This document shows, piece after piece, positions 1 to 8,241 of a stretch of 64,000 nt of DNA; position 1 is the stretch's first letter; each line of letters starts with the position of its first letter. The DNA comes from Myxococcales bacterium (GTDB lineage: Bacteria > Myxococcota_A > Polyangia > Palsa-1104 > JAEUJZ01): NCBI GenBank assembly GCA_016794465.1, contig JAEUKA010000053.1, positions 165,530 to 229,529 on the forward strand, given 5' to 3'. The translations under genes were made by a program, and so were the position numbers. The notes beneath the pieces are model-generated. The model had not been told where the DNA came from. It saw only the letters and a program-made list of their open reading frames with translations, and ran no database searches.

Positions 1-360
1 TTGGTGTGGAACAAGACCGATCAGCGCGACTGCCAGCCGGCTCCCGATGGGGCGGTGGCGGTGAGCGCGCTCAATGGCTGGGGCCTGCGCGAGCTGCGGA
101 GTCGGGTCCTGACCGAGCTGGCGGGCAGTGTGACCGCGCAAGATGAGCTGCTGGTGACCAGTGCCCGGCAAGCGGAAGGGCTGCAAAAGGCCGCAGGAGC
201 GCTACAGCAGGCCGAACAGGTCTTGGCACGGGGGGAAGCCACCGAGATGGCTGCCGCTGAGCTACGCATCGCCCAGAGCCGTTTGCGTGAGATCACCGGA
301 GAGGACGTGAGTGAAGCGGTGCTCGACGCCATCTTTGCTCGGTTCTGTGTCGGTAAGTAG
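1..360 (+). CDS. mnmE: tRNA modification GTPase MnmE, C-terminal part (5' end outside window)
   Basis: Only the last 119 residues are present and the frame is open to the left edge. The fragment opens with the G4 GTPase motif NKTD, has a G5-like VSALNG a few residues later, and ends in the family signature FCVGK with its conserved cysteine four residues from the end. MnmE pairs with MnmG (GidA) to put a carboxymethylaminomethyl group on U34 of certain tRNAs in the cytoplasm. The helical domain between G5 and the tail matches the usual MnmE ending. The next gene starts 115 bp downstream on the same strand, so they may share a transcript, but no functional link is evident. Confidence 0.93.
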   Translation: MVWNKTDQRDCQPAPDGAVAVSALNGWGLRELRSRVLTELAGSVTAQDELLVTSARQAEGLQKAAGALQQAEQVLARGEATEMAAAELRIAQSRLREITGEDVSEAVLDAIFARFCVGK

Positions 361-475
361 GCGATATCTTCCCACCTTGTAGTCCCCGCGCTGCCTGACA
401 AAAGCGGCCGAGTCCCCCCAAAAGCCACGTAACATGGGCTAGCTAGCGCGCACAGGGCGCTGCGCGGGGGACGCA

Positions 476-2014
476 ATGACGCTGGGGGGCTTGCGGGCGG
501 TGGTGCTGCCACTGCTCTTGTGGGGTGTGCTGCAGCTTGCGGGTTGCCAAGGGCACGCGCAGGTGACGAACGTTTCGGTGGCGCAGACAGCCGGGTCGGG
601 GTCGCGCAGTCGCTTTTTGGTGCGGGTCGAGGTGCAGAGCTCGGAAGCGCTGGCGGACCACAACTTCGTTGGACCCGAGCTGACCGATTGGGGTCCGCGC
701 TTGATGACGGCGCTCGATCGGGCGTTGATGGCGGAGACGCTGCCTCGGACGGTGATGGTGCAGCTGACGATGTATCCAGACCGCGATGCCACCGTCGAGC
801 TGGCGGCAAGTCCGGTGCTGCCTCGCCCGCTCGTGCAGCGGCTCACGCAGTCGTTTTTCGACAGTCGTCCACCGAGGACCAAGCTGGTCGGCTACACCTT
901 GCGGATTGTGGCAAAGGTAGGTGCGGGCGCGCCAGACGGAGAGTCGAGCTGTACGCCGAAGCTCTTGTCGGCTCACGAGCAGCGACTGGCGACTCTGCGC
1001 GCGGCGACGCTGGGGGAGCGGGTTCGCCTGCTCAAAGAGTGGTCACGAAACGAAGTGCTGCCGGTGCTGTCGGTGGTGATGCGGTCGGCCGAGGCGGACT
1101 TTACCGGCATGCGCAGCGTCGGAGCGATGGTCCAGCGCAGTGACTCGTCGCAGTCCGTCGCGGAGCTGCTCGACAAAAATCCGCAGTATTGGCAGGCAAT
1201 GCTCGAGATGGCGCCGGGAAATCCGCTGCTGCTGTCGTCGCGACTGTTTTTGTATGTGGCGCGTGGCGAGCTGGATCTGACGCGGCTGTATCTGAAGCCG
1301 GTCTACTACTTTGCCAAGCGTGACAACCTGGCGCACGACTATCTGGACCAGCTGCGCGACTACGTGATCCTGTTTTACGAGTCGCTGGATGCGCGGATTC
1401 GGGTCGGTGTCGAGCTGCACGATCAGGGTCGGTTCGACGACGCGATGGCGCTGTACGACGGGATCTTGCGCGACTATCCGTGCTCGGCGCTGGCGATCTA
1501 CGAGCGGTGGTTTGCCAAGAACAGTCGCGAGCTGCGACCTGTCCCCAAGAGCGAGCGGCTGACGGAAAGCTCCGTCTCGAGAGGCGAAGTTACTCTCGAT
1601 GAGTGGGAACAGGTGCGGACCGAGGTCTTTGCCTGCAATCCGATGTTCGAGATTGACGCCGTGTCACGCGGGCCGCAGCGACGGCAGCAGATGCTTCGGC
1701 GGCTGGCCCTGCGCGAGCTGTGGAAAGAGCGCAGCGTCGAGAGCCTTGACTATTTGCGCTTGGCTGACATTGCGCTTGACCTCGGGGAATATGGGCTGGC
1801 CGCGCACTTGTATTACCTGATTGGAACGGGGCTGTCCGCCAAGTCATACGGCGATCGCAACGTGCTGGCTCACTTCCTGTTTTCCGTCGAGCAGCTTGGC
1901 GTAAAAGCGATCAAAGAGCTGTTCAAAGGCGATCACGTGCGCGACTTTTCGGAGATTCAAAAGCAGAGCGAAGCGCGGCTGCGCGGTGGGCCTGCGACGC
2001 GGCCTGGAGTGTGA
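476..2014 (+). CDS. Large lipoprotein with a TPR-like segment, unknown function
   Basis: 512 residues. The N-terminus is a textbook lipoprotein signal: a hydrophobic stretch from residue 8 ending in LAGC, with Cys24 as the lipidated residue. A GGGGGA Shine-Dalgarno sits just before the ATG. No catalytic family was recognised. The first third is beta/alpha-like and the middle (about 310-345) reads like a tetratricopeptide repeat (GRFDDAMALYDGILRDYP). The C-terminal third is helical and charged. A membrane-anchored periplasmic scaffold is the best guess from architecture alone. It converges with the oxidoreductase gene on the other strand, leaving only 12 bp between the stops. Confidence 0.8.
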   Translation: MTLGGLRAVVLPLLLWGVLQLAGCQGHAQVTNVSVAQTAGSGSRSRFLVRVEVQSSEALADHNFVGPELTDWGPRLMTALDRALMAETLPRTVMVQLTMYPDRDATVELAASPVLPRPLVQRLTQSFFDSRPPRTKLVGYTLRIVAKVGAGAPDGESSCTPKLLSAHEQRLATLRAATLGERVRLLKEWSRNEVLPVLSVVMRSAEADFTGMRSVGAMVQRSDSSQSVAELLDKNPQYWQAMLEMAPGNPLLLSSRLFLYVARGELDLTRLYLKPVYYFAKRDNLAHDYLDQLRDYVILFYESLDARIRVGVELHDQGRFDDAMALYDGILRDYPCSALAIYERWFAKNSRELRPVPKSERLTESSVSRGEVTLDEWEQVRTEVFACNPMFEIDAVSRGPQRRQQMLRRLALRELWKERSVESLDYLRLADIALDLGEYGLAAHLYYLIGTGLSAKSYGDRNVLAHFLFSVEQLGVKAIKELFKGDHVRDFSEIQKQSEARLRGGPATRPGV

Positions 2015-2026
2015 TGGACGGCGGGC

Positions 2027-3019
2027 TTAGCGCAAGCTCGGCTGAGTCAGGCCTGCATACATCTGCAGTCGAAGCGACTGGGTGAGCCGCAGCGCTTCGG
2101 TCGCATCCTCGGCGGTCACCAGCGGCGGCTGGCCTGCGCGAATGGCGCGAATGAAGTCTTGAACCTCCAGCAGCAGCGGCTCGGCGGTGGGAACCTGCAC
2201 CTGATCGATCTGGGTGTGCTGCTGATACGACACGCCACCGTCTTGAGCCTGATACGTCGATACGGTGTTGCGATAGCTCTGAATCTCTTTGCGAAGCAGG
2301 TCAGCGACGATGAAGGCCGAGGGCGTGGTGACCTCGATGCTGCGGACCTTCTGTTCGGTGACGCGCGAGGCGGTGAGGGTGACCACCGGCCCGCCGTGAA
2401 AGCCGACGTGGGCGACGCCATGATCGATCTCGCGAGTTCGGACGATTCGGCCGATGCCGTCGTGATGCTGCACCGTCATTCCTCGGCACAGATCGAGCAT
2501 CAAGTCCACGTCGTGGATCATCAGGTCGAGGACCACATCCACCGCCTGGCTCGAGGTCGAAAAACTGGACAAGCGCCGAAATACGATCGCAAACGGCCGC
2601 TGGCCACCTTCGACAATCAGGCGCTTCAGCTCCGAAAAGACCGGGTTGTAGCGCTCGATGTGGCCGACCATCAGCAGCTTGCCGGTGCGACGGGCCATCG
2701 CGGTCAAGACCTCGGCTTGATCGACCTGCTCGGTGATGGCTTTCTCGACGAGGACGTGCTTACCGAGGCTGAGGCTCTGCTCGACGTGAACAAAGTGCAG
2801 CGGTGTCGGGGTGGCGATGCTGACCGCGTCGACCCCAGCGAGCAGCGCTTCCGGCGACGGAGCAACCTGGGTGCCGTAGCGAGTCGCCACCTGCTGCGCG
2901 CGATCCGAGCTGGCATCAAAAACAGAGACAAGCTGGACCTCGGGCTGACTGCTGAGCACGCGGACATGCCGCTCACCCATCAGACCGACCCCCCAGACGC
3001 CGATTCGCAGCGGCGCCAT
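2027..3019 (-). CDS. Gfo/Idh/MocA-family NAD(P)-dependent oxidoreductase
   Basis: 330 residues, the usual family length. The N-terminus is a Rossmann dinucleotide fold, GVWGVGLMGERHV, with the second strand ending in an acidic residue (FDAS). The segment IATPTPLH followed by HVLVEKAIT is the family's substrate/cofactor loop, with the EK of the usual EKP motif; VGHIERYNP is the start of the C-terminal beta-sheet domain. Members oxidise or reduce sugars and nucleotide sugars. The VGHIERYNP form is common in proteins encoded with lipopolysaccharide or nucleotide-sugar genes, but the substrate cannot be read here. It lies 33 bp downstream of the lipoprotein gene ending at 3053 and is probably co-transcribed with it. 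Confidence 0.85.
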   Translation of the reverse strand: MAPLRIGVWGVGLMGERHVRVLSSQPEVQLVSVFDASSDRAQQVATRYGTQVAPSPEALLAGVDAVSIATPTPLHFVHVEQSLSLGKHVLVEKAITEQVDQAEVLTAMARRTGKLLMVGHIERYNPVFSELKRLIVEGGQRPFAIVFRRLSSFSTSSQAVDVVLDLMIHDVDLMLDLCRGMTVQHHDGIGRIVRTREIDHGVAHVGFHGGPVVTLTASRVTEQKVRSIEVTTPSAFIVADLLRKEIQSYRNTVSTYQAQDGGVSYQQHTQIDQVQVPTAEPLLLEVQDFIRAIRAGQPPLVTAEDATEALRLTQSLRLQMYAGLTQPSLR

Positions 3020-3052
3020 TACTGGACACCTCGGCTCGATCCGATCCCGATG

Positions 3053-3769
3053 CTACGGGGTCGAGGTCTGGGCCTTGCGAAGCTGTGCGAACACCGATCG
3101 GTACTCGTTTTTGCCAACACGGTAGTACTTGAGCTTCGACCATTCGTCGTTTGAGAACAAGTCCTCTTCGCAGCGGGAATCCCAGACGGTGACAGCCCCC
3201 GAAGTTTGCGGCTGGGTGACCAAGATCCGTACCGCACGTGGATCGGTGTTGCGCAGCATCAGCAGGCGGGCTTTGCGCTCGGCGGCGCCCAAGCTGTCGA
3301 CTTCCGTGGGAGGAACATCGGGTAGCTCGTTGAAGGCCGACGGGAGCTGGAAGCTGACCAGGCCCTGCACGTTCGCGGAGTAAGCAGCGACGGCAGTGAG
3401 CGTCTGCGGCTCGGGAGTCGTGACCAGCTCGCTGCCGCAGCTTGGCGGCGCTTGGCCTTCGCTACACGGAGCCGACGAGACGGACGGGCCGCTGCAGATC
3501 TTGATGGAGAGATCTCGATAAGCAATTGGTGCGCCCATCGTGTCGGTCCGAGCGCCGATGAGTGCCACGTCGATGCACGCCGCTGTGCGGAGCGCGCACG
3601 GGTCGTTTGTCTCGCAGCCAGTCATCGCCAAGACCGGAAGGATGCCCCACACCGCGAAGCCCAGTCCAAGTCGCCGTCTGCCGCCAGACCTGCCGGTGCC
3701 GGTGGTGCTGCCAGGGATGCTGGCGGTGCGGAGGATGGACGACAGTCGCTTGCCAAGTTCCGTGACCAT
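3053..3769 (-). CDS. Putative lipoprotein of unknown function, cysteine-rich N-terminal half
   Basis: 238 residues from the ATG at 3769; an open frame continues upstream but looks non-coding. The first 50 residues form an unusually long n-region containing three consecutive arginines (31-33), then a hydrophobic stretch ending in LAMTGC, making Cys52 the probable lipid anchor. The arginine cluster is Tat-like but lacks the full consensus. The mature part has several cysteines (ETNDPCAL, AACIDV, ICSGPS, APCSEG, SCGSEL), as seen in secreted myxobacterial proteins. No domain was recognised. The gene precedes the oxidoreductase on the same strand by 33 bp. Confidence 0.7.
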   Translation of the reverse strand: MVTELGKRLSSILRTASIPGSTTGTGRSGGRRRLGLGFAVWGILPVLAMTGCETNDPCALRTAACIDVALIGARTDTMGAPIAYRDLSIKICSGPSVSSAPCSEGQAPPSCGSELVTTPEPQTLTAVAAYSANVQGLVSFQLPSAFNELPDVPPTEVDSLGAAERKARLLMLRNTDPRAVRILVTQPQTSGAVTVWDSRCEEDLFSNDEWSKLKYYRVGKNEYRSVFAQLRKAQTSTP

Positions 3770-4023
3770 GGCCGCGCAACCTATCACAGCTCGCTGGGAA
3801 AGGGGTGAGGAAGGCAATAGCAGCCTCGACAACAGGACCGATGATCCGACTTTTCCCAGGATGTGCAGGAATCGCAGTTGTGCTATAAGAGCTGTCTTCC
3901 AAGGGTCGGCTGATGCCAGGCATCCAGTTCTTCTTCGCACCAAGCTCACTGCTGCCTTCGACGGAGGTTTCGGCCCCGCACCGCTCGGGTGTCCCCGGCC
4001 GTCAGAGGCGTGGGGAAACGATG

Positions 4024-4038
4024 GTCCCGTAACGGGAC
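4024..4038 (+). promoter_or_regulatory. Short perfect hairpin in the leader of the diguanylate cyclase gene
   Basis: GTCCCG-TAA-CGGGAC is a perfect six-bp stem with a three-base loop lying 20 bases before the chosen GTG start. It could restrict ribosome access or end a small leader structure. It has no U-run, so it is not a simple intrinsic terminator. The surrounding sequence was compared by eye with c-di-GMP-I riboswitch signatures and does not match. Confidence 0.35.
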
Positions 4039-4058
4039 TGCCATATGAGGTGTGGCCG

Positions 4059-5159
4059 GTGCGTGAATTCATCCTGTGCCTAGACGACCAAGAGTGGGAA
4101 CTGCTGCGACTTCGGCAACAGCTCCTGGCTCGCTTCGGTGAGCGCTGTGTCGTCGAGAGCATGACTGCCCCCGCCGTGTTTCGGCAGCGGCTCGATGAGC
4201 TGGCGCGGCGTGACGAGCCGGTGACAATGCTGCTGCTCGGTGGGCAGCTGCTGCAGGAGGGCGGACTGGAGGCGCTGATTGAGCTGCACAAGCTCGTACC
4301 GCATGCGGGCAAGCTGCTCCTGCTGGAGTCGGCGCAAGACGAGCTGCTGCCGCTCGCGGTGAGCCATGCCGGCGTGAGTCACGGTCTGTTGCGGCCGATT
4401 GACGAGATGCAGCTGTCCCTTTGCATCGAGTCGGTTTTTCGCGAGCAGCGGCTGATTCGGACGAGTGAGACGCTGCTTCACGCGCTGCGCGAACAGCAAA
4501 AGCAGCTGGAGGCGATGCAGCAAGATGTCGATGCGCGAGTGCGGGAGCGGACGCGGGCACTGGAAGAGGCGAATCGGCGCCTGACTCAGCTGGCGGCCAC
4601 CGACGGGCTGACCGGCCTGCACAACCACCGCTATCTACAAGAACACTTGGTGCTGGAAGTCGAGCGGTCGCTGCGCACCGGCATTCCACTGGGGATGCTG
4701 ATGGTCGATGTCGATCACTTTCGTCAGTACAACAATCGCTTTGGTCATCAGACGGGCGACGAGGTGCTGCGACGGGTGGCGCGGCTGATCGCGGAGCATC
4801 GGCGGGTCAATGACGTGGTGGCGCGCTACGGGGGCGAGGAGTTCGCGCTGCTGCTCATCAATGCCGATCATCGGGTGGCCTCGAACATTGGTGAGCGACT
4901 GCGGGCGCGGGTGGCGGCTGAGCGATTTCCGCAGACTCACGAGCTGCCGGGCGGGATGCTGACGATCTCGGTGGGAGTGGCGAGCTGTCCGACGGATGGA
5001 ACCTCGGCGGCGAGTCTCTTGCAAGCGGCTGACGCAGCGCTGTTTCGGGCCAAACAGAGTGGTCGAAATCGTGTCTGCATCGCCGGTGAGCCGCCGCAGT
5101 TTGGCGAGCCCAAAGCCGCCGTCCGCGTCCAGTCCGCCCGCGTCAGCAAGAGCGGCTAA
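4059..5159 (+). CDS. Diguanylate cyclase with degenerate receiver-like N-terminal domain
   Basis: 366 residues from a GTG with a GAGG Shine-Dalgarno eight bases upstream; the same frame runs on to 3540 but looks non-coding. Residues 1-125 resemble a response-regulator receiver fold (hydrophobic strands FILCLDD, VTMLLLGG, KLLLLES) without a clean phosphoacceptor pattern. A coiled coil follows (about 140-190, REQQKQLEAMQQDVDARV). The GGDEF domain (about 196-355) contains DGLTGLHNHRY, DVDHFRQYNNRFGH and the active-site motif YGGEEF near residue 257. The RxxD inhibitory site is intact five residues earlier (RVND). It should therefore make cyclic di-GMP from two GTP in the cytoplasm, with product feedback. 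It converges with the SUMF1-like gene. Confidence 0.92.
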   Translation: MREFILCLDDQEWELLRLRQQLLARFGERCVVESMTAPAVFRQRLDELARRDEPVTMLLLGGQLLQEGGLEALIELHKLVPHAGKLLLLESAQDELLPLAVSHAGVSHGLLRPIDEMQLSLCIESVFREQRLIRTSETLLHALREQQKQLEAMQQDVDARVRERTRALEEANRRLTQLAATDGLTGLHNHRYLQEHLVLEVERSLRTGIPLGMLMVDVDHFRQYNNRFGHQTGDEVLRRVARLIAEHRRVNDVVARYGGEEFALLLINADHRVASNIGERLRARVAAERFPQTHELPGGMLTISVGVASCPTDGTSAASLLQAADAALFRAKQSGRNRVCIAGEPPQFGEPKAAVRVQSARVSKSG

Positions 5160-5178
5160 CGCTGTCGAAAAGCGGTCG

Positions 5179-6210
5179 CTAGTCTATCGACTTGGCGCAG
5201 CGGAAGCCGAGTCGATGTGGGCCCCGGTTCGACGGTGGAACTCCGCGTCGCTCCGCTCCACGCATGCGATCGCCGGTGAAGTACCAAGATCCGCCCTTGA
5301 GCAGCTTTTCCGAGAAGCCCTTGCAGTACTTCGGGCCGCCGCCGCACGGGCCGAGCGGGTCGGGTCCGTCGCAGGCCGCGCCGCACTCTTTGGCACAGCC
5401 GTGATAGCAGTCGCTTTTCCAGTCGTTGACCCACTCCCAGCTGTTGCCGGCCATGTCGTACAGTCCGTAGCGGAATGCGCCGTGGGTCGCGACCTCGGAG
5501 GTCGTGCCGGTGCCGCAGCCCTTGGCCCCGAGCGGCTCCTCATACACCGCGACCTTGCAGCTCGGCGGCTCATTGCCCCACGGATAGGCGTCACCCTCGG
5601 GACCGCGCGCCGCCTTTTCCCACTCTGCTTCCGTCGGTAAGCGCTTATTCGCGTAGTGACAGAAGTCGTACGCCTGATACCAGCTCACCGCGACCACCGG
5701 CTGCTTGGGCTTTACGTACATCCCGAAGTACTTGATCGGCGGCTCGCACTTGCCCAGCTCGACGCAGCGGAAGTACTGATCGTTGGTGACCTCGACGGTG
5801 TCCATGAAAAACGGCGACACCGTGATGCGCATCTTTGGCCGTTCGTCGGGCTTTCCGCCGTGATCGTTGCCGCGATAAAACGGCCCGCCTGGAATGCAAA
5901 CCATCCCCGGCGGAGCGTCCTTGCCACAGGGAACCTCACTCGACGCGAGCTTGGTGCCCTGGGTCGGATCGGGCTTGCTGGTTTCGGGCTCACCGCTGGC
6001 CAAAAAGCCCGTCGGTGCAGGCTCATCCGTCGGTGCATCGGCAGGAACCTTCAGCGTCGCTAGCTTGACCGCTTTTTTCGCACGAGACTTGGCGGTCGCG
6101 GCGCGCTGCTCGCAGGACAGGTTCGCAAACAGCCCGCCCCCCAGCAGTCCCACCACCACAAGTCGCCAGGGCCAGCCCGGACGACCAGGCACAGGAGAAG
6201 CTACTTTCAT
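5179..6210 (-). CDS. SUMF1/formylglycine-generating-enzyme-like domain protein, exported
   Basis: 343 residues from the ATG at 6210; a TTG at 6249 is in frame but adds a poor signal start. Residues 14-31 form a transmembrane or signal segment followed by NLSC, a non-canonical lipobox, so it is exported and possibly lipidated at Cys33. The C-terminal two thirds is a full FGE-sulfatase fold: GMVCIPGGPFYRG, VEVTNDQY, AVSWYQAYDFCHYANKRLPTEAEWE, DMAGNSWEWVNDW, LKGGSWYF and terminal LGFRC. The paired cysteines that follow GGSW in true formylglycine-generating enzymes (SWMCH-x-SYC) are absent (SWYFTGDRM), so oxidase activity is unlikely. Such domains often act as non-catalytic surface modules. Six further cysteines in a YHGCAKECGAAC segment may form disulfides. 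Confidence 0.88.
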   Translation of the reverse strand: MKVASPVPGRPGWPWRLVVVGLLGGGLFANLSCEQRAATAKSRAKKAVKLATLKVPADAPTDEPAPTGFLASGEPETSKPDPTQGTKLASSEVPCGKDAPPGMVCIPGGPFYRGNDHGGKPDERPKMRITVSPFFMDTVEVTNDQYFRCVELGKCEPPIKYFGMYVKPKQPVVAVSWYQAYDFCHYANKRLPTEAEWEKAARGPEGDAYPWGNEPPSCKVAVYEEPLGAKGCGTGTTSEVATHGAFRYGLYDMAGNSWEWVNDWKSDCYHGCAKECGAACDGPDPLGPCGGGPKYCKGFSEKLLKGGSWYFTGDRMRGAERRGVPPSNRGPHRLGFRCAKSID

Positions 6211-6293
6211 CTCGAACTTATCAAAGCCGATTGGACAGCGCGCCGTCAACCCCTGCGCCGCCCGCGTGGTACGGGTACACTGCGCCCAACGTC

Positions 6294-7019
6294 ATGATTG
6301 CAATTGCCTTTGAGGGCTGTGCCTGTCGAGCCGCGTTCCATGCCGGGGTTTGTGCAGCACTTGCCGAGGGAAACATCGCGCTCGATCTCGCTTCTGGCGC
6401 TTCGTCTGGTTCGCTGTGCGCTGCGGCGGTGGCTGCCGGACGGGGTGCGCAGCTACCGGCGATGTGGCGAGCGCTCGCCGGTCGGAAGGTGGTGTCGCTG
6501 CGGCGGCTTTTGTGGAATCGCTCGCCGTTTGACATGAGCTACTTGGTTCGCAGCGCGCTTTTGGAGCACCTGGGAACGCTCGATCTGCGCAGCTGTCCGA
6601 CGGAAGCACTGATCGTTGCGACGCGGCTTTCCGATCTGTCGCGGATCGTCTATTCCAGTCGGCACGAGCCGGATCTCATCGAGCCGCTGATGGGCTCGTG
6701 CTTTTTTCCGCTGCTCTACGGCAGGCCGGTGCGGGTGCGGACGGACTGGCTCCTCGACGGTGGAGCGGTGGACAACCTGCCGATTGAGATCCTGGCCGAG
6801 CGGGGCGCCACCGACATCATTGCGGTGATCTCGAAGGCGGACGGGCGGGTCAACAAGACGCTGCTCCACAAGCGCTGGCTTCCGTCGGTGCGAGGCGCGC
6901 GGCTGCATGTCATCAAGCCCAGTCGACCGCTGCCGATTGGCTCGTGGGACTTCAATGTCGATCGCATGAACCACGCCATCGACGAGGGCTATCAGCAAGG
7001 TCGCCTGTTTCTGCGCTGA
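6294..7019 (+). CDS. Patatin-like phospholipase
   Basis: 241 residues from the ATG at 6294; an in-frame TTG at 6231 is less likely. The patatin Ser-Asp dyad is visible: nucleophile elbow GASSG (Ser37) and LLDGGAVDNLP with Asp155. The oxyanion loop is GCACRAAFHAG (residues 8-18), a cysteine-containing variant of the usual GGGxRG. Length and order of motifs fit the short bacterial RssA-like patatins, which hydrolyse acyl chains from phospholipids. No signal peptide is present, so it should act in the cytoplasm or at the inner leaflet. The stop codon lies inside a 17-bp tandem repeat. It is divergent from the SUMF1-like gene, 83 bp apart. Confidence 0.88.
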   Translation: MIAIAFEGCACRAAFHAGVCAALAEGNIALDLASGASSGSLCAAAVAAGRGAQLPAMWRALAGRKVVSLRRLLWNRSPFDMSYLVRSALLEHLGTLDLRSCPTEALIVATRLSDLSRIVYSSRHEPDLIEPLMGSCFFPLLYGRPVRVRTDWLLDGGAVDNLPIEILAERGATDIIAVISKADGRVNKTLLHKRWLPSVRGARLHVIKPSRPLPIGSWDFNVDRMNHAIDEGYQQGRLFLR

Positions 7020-7063
7020 CGTGGGCGGGGCGCTGACGTGGGCGGGGCGCTGACGTGGGCGGG
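7014..7063. repeat. 17-bp direct tandem repeat, about three copies
   Basis: The unit CGCTGACGTGGGCGGGG occurs at 7014-7030 and 7031-7047, and a 16-base third copy at 7048-7063. The TGA stop of the patatin gene is part of the first copy, so the array begins inside the coding end and continues into the 70-bp gap before the ArsC-like gene. Slippage-type expansion is the simple explanation. Confidence 0.9.
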
Positions 7064-7089
7064 CGGTCGGCTTGTGATATGTAGCGGAG

Positions 7090-7452
7090 ATGCAGTCGAC
7101 CGGGAGTGTTTGGCAGGTCTTTGGCACGCGCAAGTGTCCCGAAACTCGCAAAGCGCAGCGCTTTTTTAAGGAGCGCGGGGTTCGCATTCAGGAGGTCGAG
7201 CTGACCGAGCGCGGGATGAGTCCGGGCGAGCTAAAGTCCGTCGCTGCGCAGTCCGGTTGGGCGGCGCTGCTCGATCGCTCTGGGGAACGCTTTTTGGCCC
7301 GAGGCCTTGCGCACTCGCTGCTGTCCGACAAAGACATCGAGCGGCTCCTACTCGAAGATCCGCGCCTGCTCGTGACTCCGGTTGTGCGCTGTGGCAAGCG
7401 CAGCTCGATCGGCTTCCAGCCCGAGCTGTGGCAGACCTGGCTCAAGGGGTGA
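7090..7452 (+). CDS. ArsC/Spx-family thioredoxin-fold protein
   Basis: 120 residues, typical of the ArsC/YffB/Spx family. The fold starts VWQVFGTRKCPETRKAQRFF, which carries the single family cysteine (Cys16) followed by the TR pair, and ends with LLVTPVVRCGKRSSIGF, the conserved cis-proline strand and glycine-rich loop. The second cysteine of redox Spx proteins is missing, so it resembles arsenate-reductase-like proteins that use one cysteine and glutathione or another thiol partner. No arsenic resistance gene is nearby, so an arsenate reductase role is not supported by context. It is separated from the patatin gene by the 17-bp repeat array. Confidence 0.85.
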   Translation: MQSTGSVWQVFGTRKCPETRKAQRFFKERGVRIQEVELTERGMSPGELKSVAAQSGWAALLDRSGERFLARGLAHSLLSDKDIERLLLEDPRLLVTPVVRCGKRSSIGFQPELWQTWLKG

Positions 7453-7457
7453 GCGCA

Positions 7458-7556
7458 CAATAAGAGGAGTATAAAATGACTCTTATAGAGAAATAAGAAG
7501 CATTTTGTACGACTCTTATTCGTGTATAAGAATCATTTCAAATGACTCTTATTCGG
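7458..7556. repeat. AT-rich intergenic palindromic element between convergent genes
   Basis: This stretch is much richer in A/T than its surroundings. It holds three direct copies of (T)GACTCTTAT at 7477, 7511 and 7543 and inverted ATAAGAG copies that can pair with them: ATAAGAG 7460-7466 with CTCTTAT 7480-7486, and GACTCTTAT 7511-7519 with ATAAGAATC 7526-7534 (one mismatch). It lies between the convergent ends of the ArsC-like and cytochrome-like genes, so bidirectional termination is likely. Its vocabulary resembles elements at 9276-9334 and 17186-17269. Confidence 0.6.
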
Positions 7557-7592
7557 CTTGGAGGTCTTGAGGCCGCCAGGCTTGCTTCGCCA

Positions 7593-8177
7593 TTACCTTC
7601 CGCTGGGAAGGCGCAGCGCTTCGATCGCGGGAATGGCGCCGCCGCAGCTCTGCTCGTGACAGGCGCGGCAGCCATCAAGGACCCGTCCATAGGCCTTGGC
7701 AGCCTCGGCAGGAGGCGCTTCTTGCAGCGCCTTGACCGCAGCAAGGTAGCTCTGCGCATAGCCGTCAAAAGCGGCGTTGCGATCGGTGGCTGTGGTCGGC
7801 CAGGAGCAGCGAATCTTGCGAAACGTGGGAAGCAGCGGACCGACTTTTTCCCCGCGCTCGATCGCAGCGCGCGCCAGCTTCAGCTCGGCTTGCATGGTCC
7901 GCATCAGCTGCGCCAGCTCACTGCTGCCATTCGGATTGAGCGGCGAAGGAATCAGATGACCGGGACTGCCAGGAATGCCGGGCGTAAGCGCTGTCTGTAA
8001 CGTACACGGTGGCTCGGAGTCTGTCGGAGCTGCAGACTGTGCTGCGTTCACCGTCGCTGGGGCCGGAGCCTGGGCCAGGGTCGCCGGCTGAGCGGGGGTT
8101 GCCGTCGGGGTTGCTGACTGGGGACAGCCCGCAGCCAGCAGTACGAAAAAGAGCCAAGCAGAGTGGTTGCCGTTCAC
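7593..8177 (-). CDS. Cytochrome c'-like monohaem lipoprotein
   Basis: 194 residues from a GTG. A lipoprotein signal ends in LLAAGC (Cys18), then a low-complexity Ala/Pro/Thr linker to about residue 60. The rest is helical and ends with one haem-attachment motif, CRACH (170-174), about 20 residues from the C-terminus, the position found in four-helix-bundle cytochromes c'. A second cysteine follows (EQSCGG). This suggests a small outer-membrane- or inner-membrane-anchored periplasmic haem protein for electron transfer or gas (NO/CO) binding. The axial ligand residue near the N-terminus of the bundle was not identified. No haem-maturation gene is nearby. Confidence 0.72.
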   Translation of the reverse strand: MNGNHSAWLFFVLLAAGCPQSATPTATPAQPATLAQAPAPATVNAAQSAAPTDSEPPCTLQTALTPGIPGSPGHLIPSPLNPNGSSELAQLMRTMQAELKLARAAIERGEKVGPLLPTFRKIRCSWPTTATDRNAAFDGYAQSYLAAVKALQEAPPAEAAKAYGRVLDGCRACHEQSCGGAIPAIEALRLPSGR

Positions 8178-8241
8178 AGCTCCGAACCTAGCACAGCCAG
8201 GCGCGCGGTGATCGCTGTGCAGGCCGAGATCGCGCTGCGGG

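Noticed and set aside
3960..4058. c-di-GMP or cobalamin riboswitch before the diguanylate cyclase
   Set aside because: A hairpin is present, but the conserved riboswitch words and multi-stem layout are not.
3770..4312. In-frame upstream extension of the minus-strand lipoprotein gene
   Set aside because: The extension is Ser/Arg-rich without family character; ATG 3769 followed by the signal sequence is preferable.
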